Shown here piece after piece: positions 11,756-23,027 of a DNA stretch of 64,000 nucleotides. Below the pieces are notes generated by a model. The model searched no databases. It was not told where the DNA came from and saw only the letters and a list, made by a program, of their open reading frames with translations. Source of the DNA: Isoetes taiwanensis (Eukaryota; Streptophyta; Lycopodiopsida; Isoetales; Isoetaceae); NCBI GenBank assembly GCA_021234155.1, contig JAJEKV010000027.1:15906891-15970890 (forward strand), written 5' to 3'. Position 1 is the first letter of the stretch. The number at the start of each line of letters is the position of its first letter. Made by a program: the position numbers and the translations under genes.

Positions 11756-11862
11756 TAGGCAAAAATTGCAAAGGAAAATGCCAATTAATACAATAGACAT
11801 GCTAAGCCATTAGGCAAAAATTGCAAAGGAATACATCAATTAATACAATAGACATGAGCTCT
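11756..11862. repeat. Two-copy tandem duplication, ~57 bp
   Basis: AGGCAAAAATTGCAAAGGAA...TTAATACAATAGACATG occurs twice in succession. Confidence 0.75.
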
Positions 11863-12139
11863 AGCTTCAAAATGACTTTTGTTGATGAGTCAACGTTGGT
11901 GGATAGACACCTATGACAATCAACAATCTTATCTCTTAGAGAGAAACTTGCACCATAACAGCTACTTCTATCCTCCATTTAAATGCATCTATTCGAGCTG
12001 CCCAATTTCCAGCTTCATCGATCAAATTAATTGCTTTATCAGGGAGTTGTCTATCAAGAATATACCTTGCAGACTAGATGCAGAATGATTTGGTCAAAGT
12101 AAAAGAATTTAGTTGGGATTCCACAAGCTCCTTGCACGG

Positions 12140-12212
12140 CATATTCTAAAGGTAATATGTTATTGAAATGCCTTGCATATTCTAAAGGTAATATGTTATT
12201 GAAATGCGTACT
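12140..12212. repeat. Two-copy tandem duplication, 36 bp
   Basis: ATATTCTAAAGGTAATATGT...GAAATGC is repeated directly. Confidence 0.8.
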
Positions 12213-12277
12213 GATCTACTTGGGGATGTTAATAAAATCGTCACTCTATTCAAAACTACTCCTAAATGGCATTCAAA

Positions 12278-12301
12278 TATTATTATTATTATTATTATTA
12301 T
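12278..12301. repeat. (TAT)n microsatellite
   Basis: About eight TAT/ATT triplets in a row. Confidence 0.9.
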
Positions 12302-12309
12302 TTGTCTAT

Positions 12310-13660
12310 TGCTCTCTTGGGCCTCGACATATAGAGGCATAAAAGAGGAGAAAATATCCTTTTTCATATTAATCTAAATTAAAACATCAAACCCCATGAG
12401 TGACTTGAAACTTGCACAATCCATCTCTTCTACAAAATGCTCGAGTTGTTATTAAAAAAAGAAAAGAAAAGGTACACATGCAGAGGTTATGCAATTTGTA
12501 CATGCTTGACAAATCTGCAGAAGACTTAAAATCATTCCCATTTCGCATCCAAAGTTCCCTTAGATCAAATGTTTCGCATTCAGAGCTAAGGTCCTGAATA
12601 GCTTTGAATAGCTTTAATACTTGTTCAAAACTTTAGTTGTCGCCACAAAGAATGGCACCTATGCATACAACATCCAGAAGTTCAAACAATGTCAAAATCT
12701 TGCCTTTGCAAAAGACAAACTCATGCTTCACTTTTAGAAATAAAGGTGCAAGCAATAGTTCTTTTTAATACTTTGCCTTCACAACTCGAAGATTTGTTGC
12801 AAGGAAACAGGTAATGAGGCTGTTCTTGCCTTCACATAGTTCCCTGCAACTAGTGAATGTGGCGTTGGCCCTATGGGGCCAAGAGTAAGTAAGAACATCG
12901 GCTTCATCGTATTACCCTATGGCCAATAAGCTAAATTCATATTTCTGTGCATTCTCAATCGCCTATGAAAATAGCACCAACGTAATAAAGTTTTGAAGTA
13001 AAACTGGTTGTCATTTAATCACTGTGCTGAAAGTGCCCAGTTCACAGACAATAAATAAGGATCCACAAATAAATTTGCAAAACTATGGCAAAAGCCCAAC
13101 TAGCTGGGATTTGAAAACACGACCTGCACATGGCTATATTACTATACCATGTAGACTTGAACGTCTCAGGTAAGACTGAAGTGAATACACAAAAAAGGCA
13201 ACGCATATCAAGTACAAAGATCCATATTCAGAACAAAGATTTTTTATACACGCTGCCATGGCAGACCATTTGCAGATAGATATTGGATCTCACCTTTTCT
13301 TGTCTACGAATAAAGAGTTTGAATGCACATGCTCGCCCTCGCCGTCGGTGCATGATCCCTCCGTTGCCCAAAATAATACAGAAAATCTTGCTTCATCCTC
13401 CACCTGTAACAATCAGGATTTTAGCTCCTCAATTTCAAGACTCCAACCCCCCCTTCCTTTAAATAATAAGGAACCTGTAAATACACAACAATTAACTTTT
13501 GAAATTGAAGGACTACTTCACACGAATCCACTCTTACAAATGGAATAAAATTGGCAGCATGGCAGATGCTCTTGCAGTCGTTAGCATTCCTTCATAATCA
13601 CTAAGTGTTTTACAAAATTATGAATAAAGACTCTTAGTTAAGCATCTTCAAGGAAGAAAG
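12310..13660. other. No recognisable gene; one 96-codon ORF
   Basis: The plus-strand ORF at 13258-13548 (Ser/Asn-rich, MADHLQIDIGSHLF start) has no family I recognise, no splice context and no neighbour support. The rest of the stretch shows nothing coding-like. Confidence 0.3.
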
Positions 13661-13678
13661 ATGCATAGACTACTTACC

Positions 13679-13975
13679 AGAGTTTCGCCATGGAGAGCCA
13701 TTGATAAATAATTGTGTCTTCTCTAAATATTTACTCCGGAGGTAGATATCATCTGTATTTGCAGAATATCCATCACGTCCAGCAATGACCAATGCTATTT
13801 CAGCTAGGCAAATGTGAGTACGTTACATCATTATAGCTCTATTACATGCAGAGGCTTCAATCTAGCCATCACCTGTTCGTGAAAGAAGAAAGAAGACTCT
13901 AAATAGAGAGCCTGAGCTCCAATATGCTCATCCAGAAGGAACCTGTTCCTGCAGAACCTTCAACAGTACCATGCC
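13679..13975 (-). other. Two exon-like segments of an unidentified gene
   Basis: On the minus strand, 13808-13679 reads ALVIAGRDGYSANTDDIYLR and LFINGSPWRNS, ending at a strong donor (CTCTG/GTAAGTAG) and preceded by an AG. Upstream, about 13960-13875 reads CRNRFLLDEHIGAQALYLES then SFFFHEQ before GTGATG, with an in-frame stop a few codons earlier. The codon texture and splice sites look genuine, but I do not recognise the protein. Confidence 0.4.
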
Positions 13976-13999
13976 CCGAAATTGTCATGTTTGTTCATT

Positions 14000-16600
14000 C
14001 CCTGCACAAACGAAATAGCCATTTTGAGACAGATAGAAATGGTGCATTACATCAAATAAATATGCGTCACAAATAAATAGCATCCCGGTTTCATTCGACA
14101 ATAAGCTGGATACTTCTATGCCAGAAGATGTTGTCACCGGGTTCATTTAAAATCACAGAAGAAATGAGCACGTATAGTATATTTTGATATCAAAATTCCA
14201 GAACATAAACCATGTACTTTATATTCCTAATTATGACACTTGCAAAAGCAATATGGACTCAAATCACCTACCTCAGATAATAATTTCTGTAAGGCTTGCC
14301 TTCACCCAAAGTAAAGAATCTGCACATGTGACAAAGAGAGTGAAATTGCATGGCGTGTTTTCAAAAATGCAGTCAATTGTAAAGATAGTAGCAAAATAAT
14401 TTCATATGAAACTAAACCAAGCCTATAATTCAAACGTGAAGACGATAGCAATGCACGCAACACACACATTAGAATTCTTAACTACTAGATGAGATTAACT
14501 AGAAAGACTACCATGGCTGGTGTCAAATAATAAGGTTAGATGTGTCCCTTCAGCACCCTACATGGGTCCTAATATTGTGTCTCTCAATTTCTGATTCGCT
14601 ATTTTGCGTGAGAGGGTTCACATACATAAGATTACTCGGCGAGCAACAAAGTGTTCCAATCACGAATCATCCATCACAAGCATAGTAACTGAGGTATCAA
14701 CACAACCCTTCTCCAAAACCCAATTTTGCAATCTTCAAGGACATGATTACATGAAAACCAAAACAAATTCACAACATTACCATACTACTTTCTTTAGCCC
14801 ACCTTAACGAGGGTTGCCTTTGGAAGCTCCCTCAATTATTCTTCTACTTTGGGAGTAAAATAAATGGATCATCTCAAGGATACATATATATCTGTTATAT
14901 CGCCTCATTTGTATAGGGACCAAATGAACTAATGCATTGATGAGTCATATTCAACCTTTGAGAACAATTAGAGAAAGCAAGGCATCTCTAGACAAGGTAC
15001 ACTTCTTCCTTAATAGGCTCGTTGTATTTGGGTTTTGATGTTCTTGTAGATACTGATCGTACGAAGGTACCACTTGAAAATATGGCGTATAAAAAAGCAT
15101 GAAGATAAAATCCATATCAAAATGAAGGCATTCAAAGAATGGTTCAACAATGCATACCTATGCTTTTCGGACTGCAAAAAAGCCCTCTATCATTCATGTT
15201 CTTGCCGTTGATGAAGGAACTAGCCTTTTGGAGAAGGATTGCAAGCTACACGTTAAGAAACAAAAGAAATAATGAGAAACAAATTGTTGTGATCATAATG
15301 CACAAAGAACAAAAATATCTTTTTGCTACATGGGTGGACTGATCCTTTTCAAATCAAGGTTAAATGCGACTTTGCATCCCTCAGAGAACAACAACACGAC
15401 CTTTAACAAACATGATCCCGTGTCTAAAATAGGACCACAAAACCCGAGCTCTGAGGGTAAAGTTATTTGCTATTATTGGGTATGCTTTCTATGTTTCACG
15501 CAAAGTCGGATCGGGGCCTTGGATCACCTTTAACTAATACAAATTGACCGCAAGAACGAATCCCGAGTAGTTGAATGCCGGGATCAATGCTAAAACGTAG
15601 CCCGAGAAGAAGAGATTGGATGCAAAAATCGAGCAAGTCCAAAGATAGGCGTTATTAAACAGCGGTGATTACTAGCGATGTTCATCGGCCAACAAAAGAA
15701 AAAACTTCTAAATATTGTGGCATTATCGGATAACAACACTTTCTATTGGATAACTTCAAGGGAAGTGAACAAACTGAAGGGTATGTCGATAAGGGGCGAT
15801 GTCAAAAAAACCGACCATGACCGGACTAGTGTAGCTACAATCGCTACGCCCTAGAAAAATGACCAAGCACACAAAGTTAATAAAGAGGATCAAACATCTT
15901 GGCTCGAAAAACAACCACCCGACCACAAGAGCATGAACATGAGATGCATTGCCAATGTTAAAGCTCAAGCGGTTTCAAATTGCCATCTCTTCTGCGGCAA
16001 TCGCACATTGAAAGGGATCCCACTTGACATACAACATGCCCACAATGGCAAGCAAGATCACAAGCAAAGACAAACATATAAGATCTGGAAAAGGTGAATC
16101 CGGACACACAAGGATCCACTTGGAGTAAGCGTCTGCTCCAACATTGCGGCATCCGGTTATTAGAACCGCCATATAAGCAAATGTAAAAAAGCGATGGAAT
16201 CGATCTTTGGTGTAAATGTGTGTAATGCATGCAGTTTGGAGCCAACTTCGAAACCGCATCGTCCCCGCCATTTCTAAGCTTCTATAAAATATCCGCCATG
16301 TCGGCCTCCCGATTCAAACAGGCCTCAAGTTTTGCAAAACACAAAAGGCATAAAGCCTAGCTTCACATGCACGAGATACATTTGCCATGTTGGCATGAGC
16401 ACAAAAAGGCCAAACCTCACGCAGCCATATTGGGCTTGCCCACCAAGCTTAATGGAAGCTCTAAAATTAAGTCTAAGTAATGCATTACCCGGTAAAGGTA
16501 TGTCATATATGCATCAAGAAGAGCAACACACTGCAGAACAGATAGAATGACCACCAATTGAATTATCGTCCTTCTAACATCAAACATACCCTATTTCTTG
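14000..16600. other. No recognisable gene
   Basis: The minus-strand ORFs at 15756-15968 and 15975-16271 contain hydrophobic stretches (CLILFINFVCLVIFLG; LSLLVILLAIVGMLYV) that could be membrane segments, but no family is recognisable and they are not adjacent to credible splice sites. Confidence 0.3.
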
Positions 16601-16670
16601 TAAGTAAAATCATCGGCCACACACAGTTACAGAAAATGCTTGATAAAGGCAAAACATAAAGTGAACTAAC

Positions 16671-16830
16671 CTCATTTTGCAGCACCTTGTACTTGTCACA
16701 TGTATCATGCACGATAGCCATATTATGTGTTTTGTTATTGCTCAACATCTTTGAACAATCAGAAACAAACTCCTGACACATGGCACATGTATGGTCCCTT
16801 TTAATAGACAAATCGAAGGCAATGCACATT
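16671..16830 (-). pseudogene. Saposin-B-type domain exon
   Basis: The minus strand reads HTCAMCQEFVSDCSKMLSNN, KTHNMAIVHDTCDKYK and VLQNE, ending at a GTTAGT donor. The C-x2-C pair, the NKT before the second helix and the Cys about 26 residues further match the first half of a saposin-B domain, found in vacuolar prosaposin-like proteins and plant aspartic proteases. The second half (the remaining cysteines) was not found downstream. A possible preceding exon (GSKAASDLDFKTRSVTK) lies at 16950-16899. An isolated domain fragment, probably non-functional. Confidence 0.5.
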
Positions 16831-17064
16831 GTATTTTATAGTCCCTGCGCATATATCAACATTTCAACCAATTAACACCTTTAATCTCTAATTCTAATAC
16901 CTTGGTGACTGATCTCGTTTTGAAATCAAGGTCGGACGCAGCTTTGGATCCCTGTAAATAACAACACAGCATTTAAAGTAATGCAACAATGGACAAAGAG
17001 AAGAGATGGCAAAGATTATGACAATGGCAAGAAACATGAGGCAATTGATCTTAAGAACAATTGA

Positions 17065-17410
17065 TTCACCCCTATACTTAGCTCCAGCAATCAGGGCTCC
17101 CATATCAAGTGCTATAACTCGGACATCCATAAGATTACTAACAACATGAACAAAAAAAATATAAGACAATCATTAACACAAAGAGAAGAATTATTTTCAT
17201 GCATTAACACAAAGAGAAGAATTCTGCACATGCATAAAAAAAGACAAAAAGTACTACCTAGGAACATCTCCTCGAACAATCCTCACCGGGCTGAGCCCTC
17301 AAATACGGCTGTCTTTCCAACACCAGGCTCACCAATTAAAACCGGATTATTTTTTGTTCTACGTGATAAAATCCGAACAACCCTTCTAATTTCATCATCC
17401 CTTAGCTTCT
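17065..17410 (-). pseudogene. Hsp101/ClpB-type AAA+ disaggregase, NBD1 fragment
   Basis: ClpB/Hsp101 proteins are hexameric ATP-driven disaggregases. Exon 17410-17258 encodes [36 protein letters not shown] (Walker A GEPGVGKT) and, after a +2 shift, IVRGDVP. Its donor (CCTAG/GTAGTA) joins in exact phase to the acceptor at 17138, giving SNL, then [20 protein letters not shown] (17137-17065). Homology stops at RGE, before the Walker B region. The frameshift in ...SAR(TGA)GG... and the truncation at both ends make this a pseudogene piece. It lies about 400 bp from the AGT2 piece, same strand, although these genes are unrelated. Confidence 0.85.
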
Positions 17411-17817
17411 GAATCACGATTTATTTGATTGGATCTCAGAGGGAAGACGCCCTAGCCAGGTCCGACCAATAAAGCACCACGCCAAAGCCATTTCTGCAAC
17501 CTGCATCAGCTGCATCGCAAGCCGAAGGGATTTGGCGATGAACTCCCGAGTGCTCTTCCACAAACGAAAGAAAAAAAAAAAAGTAACTGAAGCACCCCAA
17601 GAAAATATGGCCTGAGCGCCCAGCTTGCTACGGCAGCCTCAAAATGCACAGCCCAGGCGGCCGTGAAGCAAAGGCGGAATGCCGAAGATGCAATTTCGGC
17701 ACATAGCCGGCTTAGTACTTCCAATTTGTTGAAGATTCCATCTCCACAGCTATCAAAACATATGTTGAAATCTTAGAAAAGCTTTGCTTGCAAGAACTTC
17801 TTGAAGAGTCTGCCAGG

Positions 17818-18404
17818 TATAGTTTCTCCAAAAAAGCCTGCCACTTGACCTGATGTGCCAGATTCAATTAGATTAGCAATGTCTTTTGCATAAAGCTTTC
17901 CTTCTGATCCAAAAATGCCTCTGTATGGATCAGGGTTTAACACATGATGCACTCCAAATCCCTGAGGTACGAGCAGATGGGTGATTACAAAAACTAGTAT
18001 AAACATATTTTTCTTTAGAATAAATGAGCCTGGATTTGCACCTGAGGAACATTATATTTCCATGTACTGTGGGCCGTCAGACCCATTGTAGAAGGACTCA
18101 TACCATGATATGCGTTCCTCAAAGCAATTATATCATAAGATCCTGTGTACAATCTTGCCATATCATTTGCCTCTGATCCCGAATTCACAAAATATACCAC
18201 CTGGGAAATAAATGTTGAAACGGCAATAACATTGGTGTATATCACCACTTCATAGGGAAGATCATAAGCATAGAAAAGAAAACTTCAAGTTTCTGGGCAT
18301 TCGTTGTGTGAGAGCTTCTGCATAATCAGCAATAGCATGATGAAGATATATTGTAGTTGTGTGCTGCAAAATTTGAGTCTGCTTGATCACTGCTTCAACT
18401 ATTT
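17818..18404 (-). pseudogene. AGT2: AGT2-like alanine:glyoxylate aminotransferase, three exons
   Basis: AGT2-type enzymes are mitochondrial PLP class III aminotransferases that convert glyoxylate plus alanine to glycine plus pyruvate. Three minus-strand exons are in order. About 18404-18283 has [19 protein letters not shown] and [20 protein letters not shown]. 18200-18042 has [20 protein letters not shown] and [20 protein letters not shown]. 17961-17818 has [20 protein letters not shown] and [15 protein letters not shown]. The SGSEAN cofactor-binding motif is present. The first exon ends in AAG/TT rather than a GT donor, and the catalytic-lysine half of the protein is missing. Homology begins at 18404, adjacent to unrelated sequence, suggesting a captured or broken segment. 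Confidence 0.85.
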
Positions 18405-18589
18405 TTGAACGAGAAACCGAGAGGGGGCACTAGAATGGATCCGAGGTCGAGACATAGGAAAAGCGCAGGGATAAGTGCAGAAACGATCTGGCGTACCTGG
18501 ATATCACGAAGTCCGGCAATCGGCCATAGATGGAGGAGTTCTTCGGGCAAGGGCCTGAGGAAATGGGGAAGAGGGCAAACTCCGACGTC

Positions 18590-18985
18590 ACAGATCAGAA
18601 GCCCCAAATAAAGGGGTCAATTTGGGGGCTTAACGTGGGCCGTCCAGATTTGAGATGGACGGCCGAGATTTAAATGTCTAGACACACTCTGCATCAAGGG
18701 GCTTATTTGGGGCTTTTGTTGTGGGCCGTTCATCTAAGAGATGGACGGCCGAGATCAATCTGTACCAATATTTTGGTACACCAACAAGAGGGGTGCTTGG
18801 GGAGTTACGAGGTGGCACCGTCTGGACCGTCCATCTCAAAAGTGGACGGCCGAGATCAATCTCTACCAACATTTTGTGGCATCAATCTCTACACCATTTG
18901 TGGCACTGCCAACATTTGTGACACTCAATATAATTGTATATATATACAAGTTTTTGTACCATGAGGGCTTGTAAAAAATTGAGTG
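18590..18985. repeat. GGGCTTTTG repeat, copy 1, ending in an ATATATAC palindrome
   Basis: The core GGGGCTTTTGTTGTGGGCCG, GAGATGGACGGCCGAGATCA, CACCAACAAGAGGGGTGCTT and ACCGTCTGGACCGTCCATCT is nearly identical to 35830-36060 and more diverged at 26090-26420. It ends with TATAATTGTATATATATACAAG-type sequence. Within it, ATGGACGGCCGAGATCAATC occurs twice, about 100 bp apart. The element class is unknown. Confidence 0.7.
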
Positions 18986-19029
18986 TATATGTTCTGTGGA
19001 TTATAGACCCTGCAAAACAGACATAGTAT

Positions 19030-19430
19030 CAAAGATTCCTCTAGATTCTTAAGGTTCTTTAAGGATTCTCCTAGATTCTCCAAGATTCTATGAACATTTT
19101 TCTAGGTTATCCAAAATTCCATCCCTTAAATTCTCAAAGGTTATCTCAAAGTCCCTCTAGATTCCCCAAGAGATTCTCCTCGATTTCATTAGACTCTATG
19201 AAGACTCCTGTAGATTCTCCAAAAAACCATCAAGATTCTCTTAGATTGCCATAGATTCTCAAAGATTCTACCTAGATTCTCTAAGATTCAGCTGGATCGT
19301 ATGAAGATTCTTTTAAATTCTCTAAGATTCTGTCAAGATTCTTCTAGATTGTCAAAGATTATATGAAGATTTAGATTCCCAAATATTCTTTTGTGATTGC
19401 CATAGGTTCCTTAAATATTCCATAACGATT
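19030..19430. repeat. Degenerate GATTCT array (reverse of the 9.7-10.4 kb array)
   Basis: Words like CTAGATTCTCCAAGATTCTATGAA repeat with variable 10-25 bp spacing. It lies just after the GGGCTTTTG repeat. Confidence 0.75.
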
Positions 19431-19439
19431 AGCTAAATC

Positions 19440-20590
19440 CACGATTTAAATTTGTACAATTTCTATAATAGGTAGAGTTGACATCACGCCAGATGGTACA
19501 CAACACGATGATTTGCATCAATGCCGGGTGATTCAACAAAGGAATATCTTAAAGTAGCATAAGATCTTAAAGAGGTTATGAGGTTCTTTCATTCTTGTGT
19601 TCTAGCTTGATAACCATTTAACAACTAGCTCAAAATAGAGTAAGTTGAAAAATTGCATCCTCACTTTAACTGGGATATTGTAGATATTGCTGGTTTTTGC
19701 ACATTTGTGTGCCTACATTTTTTACCATGTACATAACAATCATATTTTCAATGGAGTGGGAATACAAATCCAGACATTAGAATTTTTTATTGATCAATGC
19801 TTAGTTACACGGTGCAGCTTCCTGAAAATTACCACTGACCGTTGGTGAAGAATACAATCATGGGAATGGCGTGTAGAGCATGTTGCATAAAGTCAATGAA
19901 AGGGTGATAATGAACATTGCTCATCTCCTGTTCACAACTTCCCCAGCCCGTTAGTTATAAGTTGCCTTAGACCATTGATAAATACAGATAAGATACCATG
20001 CAAGCTTCTAAAAGAGCCAGGTGAGGATGCTATGATCACTAGAAAGTTAGCATAACATGAGCCAGTTGAGGATGCTATGACCACTAGGAAGTTTGCGTAA
20101 CATGTCCAGCCTATGCCTAAAATGGAAAAAATGGTCCTTGCAGCACGCACCAATGTTCATGGCTTCAGCAATGTGCATGTCATCAAGCACAAACATTTAT
20201 GACTAGCCTAATGTTACAGATTGTTGACAACATAGTCAAGCTCATCAATACTCGGACAATAGATGCAACATGTGCAATAATGCACCACAAGCTTTTTGAT
20301 ACCCAGTATATGTTTTAGTATAACTCTCTATATGCTTTAATATAACCTTATGATTACATGTTAAGTATTTATAGTACAGAGGTAGTCATTAAACTTGTAG
20401 ATTCTGGAGTTCAGCATATTTGAACTATTGTTCATATTCCATAATCTTCATAAGCCTGCTGGGTACATGTCCTGAAGTGCACGAGTTAATTGCCACTTTA
20501 GCTATTCATGTCCTCTATCATAAACGAAGATGACCTGAAAAAATAGACAAATGCATCTTTCAGATTGCTCTTGATGTTTGTCCCTGTCTC
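19440..20590. other. No gene; small tandem duplication at 20015-20104
   Basis: The only structure I see is a 45-bp two-copy duplication (AGCCAGGTGAGGATGCTATG... at 20015 and 20060). Confidence 0.6.
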
Positions 20591-20592
20591 AT

Positions 20593-21019
20593 AAATGATA
20601 TATTTGTACATTCTTGCTTTATCCATGACAGGCCAGGGACAAATACATTGGCACTGCACTACCATGCAAGAATGGCCATTGCAACACTGGTAATGGGAGC
20701 ATGCAGCAAGGAGATCATGTACAGAAGGAGTATTTCTTGCTACATATCATTTTGAAGTTATAACTTGCAAACACTCCTGCAGAATAAAACTCTTGAAAGT
20801 TGCGGCAAATGATATATTTGTACATTCTTGCTTTATCCATGATAGGCCAGGGACAAATACATTGGCATTGCACTACCATGCAAGAATGGCCATTGCAACA
20901 CTGGTAATGGGAGCATGCAGCAAGGAGATCATGTACAGAAGGAGTATTTCTTGCTACATATCATTTTGAAGTTACAACTTGCAAACACTCCTGCAGAATA
21001 AAGCTCTTGAAAGTTGCAA
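20593..21019. repeat. 214-bp tandem duplication
   Basis: AAATGATATATTTGTACATT...CTTGAAAGTTGC is present at 20593-20806 and 20807-21019 with only a handful of substitutions, so it is recent compared with the surrounding decay. Confidence 0.9.
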
Positions 21020-21029
21020 CAGACTTTTG

Positions 21030-22340
21030 GCATGCATGGCACCACAAGTCAGCATCTTGTTCCGTGGCATAAGTTGCAGGCAATTGTGTGGTCTCCGTTA
21101 ATGTAACTTATGTACGCTCTGACGTTGAAATATGAAGGCTTAAAAGAAATACATAGAAGCTTCAGAGACCCTCATTCCTACTCAAAGTGAAGGCAGTCTG
21201 GCAAGATACAAAATAAATGGAAAGGATAGAACAGGAGTGGCCTAATTCCTGTCCGCATATTGCCAACCATAAGTATGGATATCTGTTAATATATGGATGA
21301 CTTCAAACCAATTCTTATGTTAATTTTTCATGCCCGCATGCTTTCCAATCCCTATTTCACCACAAATCTGACAGCCGCAGATGCATTTTTTATTCCTTGT
21401 CTGAAATACCTCTATTAATCTGTTTCAGAATAGAGTATTCCATAAAGATAAGCCCTTAATGCAATTGTGTTCCATGAATAGCAATCAAACATGATTTGTA
21501 ACCTGGCAACCTGAGTCATGAAAATACTAGTTAGTGCTTTTAAATTGACAAAAGGGATATGACAGTCACAATGCAAATGCGCACGAAGTAATGAAAACAA
21601 TGAATTGAGGACATGCACACACTCGTATTGCAGAAATAATGTCATCGTGTAATAATTTATCTCATGATTTACCTGCAGGGGACACGTAAGAATGAGAGCA
21701 AGCAAAATAAAGATGCATCTTGCCATCTGAATCTGCAAAAACAACCCAGGAGCTAAGAAAGCACGTTGGCACATGATTTGTATAACAAATTCAAAGATCA
21801 CCCAATTTAACAATAGCCCAATTCAATGTACTTTTTAACAATAGCCCTGTATTTAGCATAAGCCGTATCAGTTAAGTGTCGCCTTGTCTCCTTGCTATGC
21901 GCATACTATTAATTTGTCAACCCAATTCTTGAAGAAACATTCCTACAGACGGCTTGTAACAGGCTGATTTTCAACAACAATAAGGTAGGTGGAAAACATG
22001 TGGTGGAGGCACTGTTGAGCTGGAATGCAAGTGTGAAGGCATTGTTGAGTAAAAACCTGTACAAAAACTAGGAGTAATGCAGAAGCAACACAAAACATAG
22101 TCTATTTTTAGTGCTTAAAAATGAGTAGCCATAGCCAAATGCAACTTTTTATAGACAACTTTTGCAAAAAAGGATGCCTCATATCCAGTAAAAAATGTCT
22201 TAATTCACCTCTAATCTGATTCTCAATAAGAACTAAACTTTTTTTACAAAAGGGTCTAACCATTATTTTCTCAAAGGGCATGATGAATCCTGAAGTCAGA
22301 TCTTCCAAACAAAGGACGTGAATTTCAAAATCCATGATCA
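21030..22340. other. No gene recognised
   Basis: A minus-strand ORF at 21415-21813 (132 codons) is Cys/Leu-rich with no family resemblance. Its last 30 codons (VARLQIMFDCYSWNTIALRA) could be an exon, as an AG precedes it. Confidence 0.3.
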
Positions 22341-22345
22341 CTTAC

Positions 22346-22680
22346 TTTGTTATCTAGCTCCAACAACTGCTCTTTATGTATTTGCAGGGCAGAATTGGTA
22401 ACTTTAAGCTGTCCTTCCAGCTTATTCAATTCAGCTTGACAGCTCTGCAAGACAATAATTAATTTGATACAATATCTAAACTTTTGGATAATAATTTTAT
22501 TACTCTTACCTCGAGAATTTGGCCATCTGCCAACAGTCTTTTAGAACTCTGTGATGGGCTGTTCGCCTGACAGAGCTCATCCATCGACAGAAAGAATAAC
22601 CGATTTACAAACAGGGCATGTTGGTTGCCGATTATGGGGCCAATATTCGAACCATTGTTGCAAACTTCAAGCACACCATA
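22346..22680 (-). pseudogene. TRAIP/NOPO-like RING E3 ubiquitin ligase, RING end and coiled coil
   Basis: On the minus strand, 22670-22510 contains QQWFEYWPHNRQPTCPVCKS, the second half of a RING (plant TRAIP-like proteins have a QQWFEYCP...CP.CK motif). After a one-base shift it reads NRLFFLSMDELCQANSPSQS and ADGQILE, then a GTAAGA donor. Exon 22444-22346 follows in phase: SCQAELNKLEGQLKVTNSAL and HKEQLLELDNK, then GTAAGT, a coiled-coil start as in TRAIP. The first half of the RING was not found. The frameshift inside the RING suggests a pseudogene. It may instead continue the exons upstream at 23.0-25.1 kb. Confidence 0.5.
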
Positions 22681-23027
22681 ACATAGTTAGAGAGGTAGTA
22701 TGGTAATGAACATCCCACAAGCCAGACAGGAGCCACAGTAGTTTGTTCAATCTAATCAGACTGAATATCACAATAATATCCCTAATCTAACATGCATTTG
22801 AGGGTTTTTGTTTATAGCTTACACCGGGCACCACCTGCAGAAGCACCCAATCTCAGAAGCACCCAATCTCAGTATAATGCACTATAATTATGCCAGAGCA
22901 AAAACATTCTACAAAAGCCAAAAGCCTTACACATTTGGGTTAAGCCACATGACTACAAAATAACAAACTCAAGCATTCATGCCTTAATGATCTAAATGCC
23001 TTCAAAGAGAGAGAGAGAAAGAGTTAC

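Noticed and set aside
12278-12301. Regulatory meaning of the (TAT)n run
   Set aside because: Ordinary microsatellite.
13258-13548. 96-codon Ser/Asn-rich ORF
   Set aside because: No supporting motif or neighbour; not called as a gene.
15975-16271. Membrane-protein gene
   Set aside because: Hydrophobic runs exist, but the frame has no family match or splice sites; a chance ORF cannot be excluded.
20593-21019. CRISPR-like or LTR pair
   Set aside because: Two directly adjacent 214-bp copies without spacers are a simple tandem duplication.
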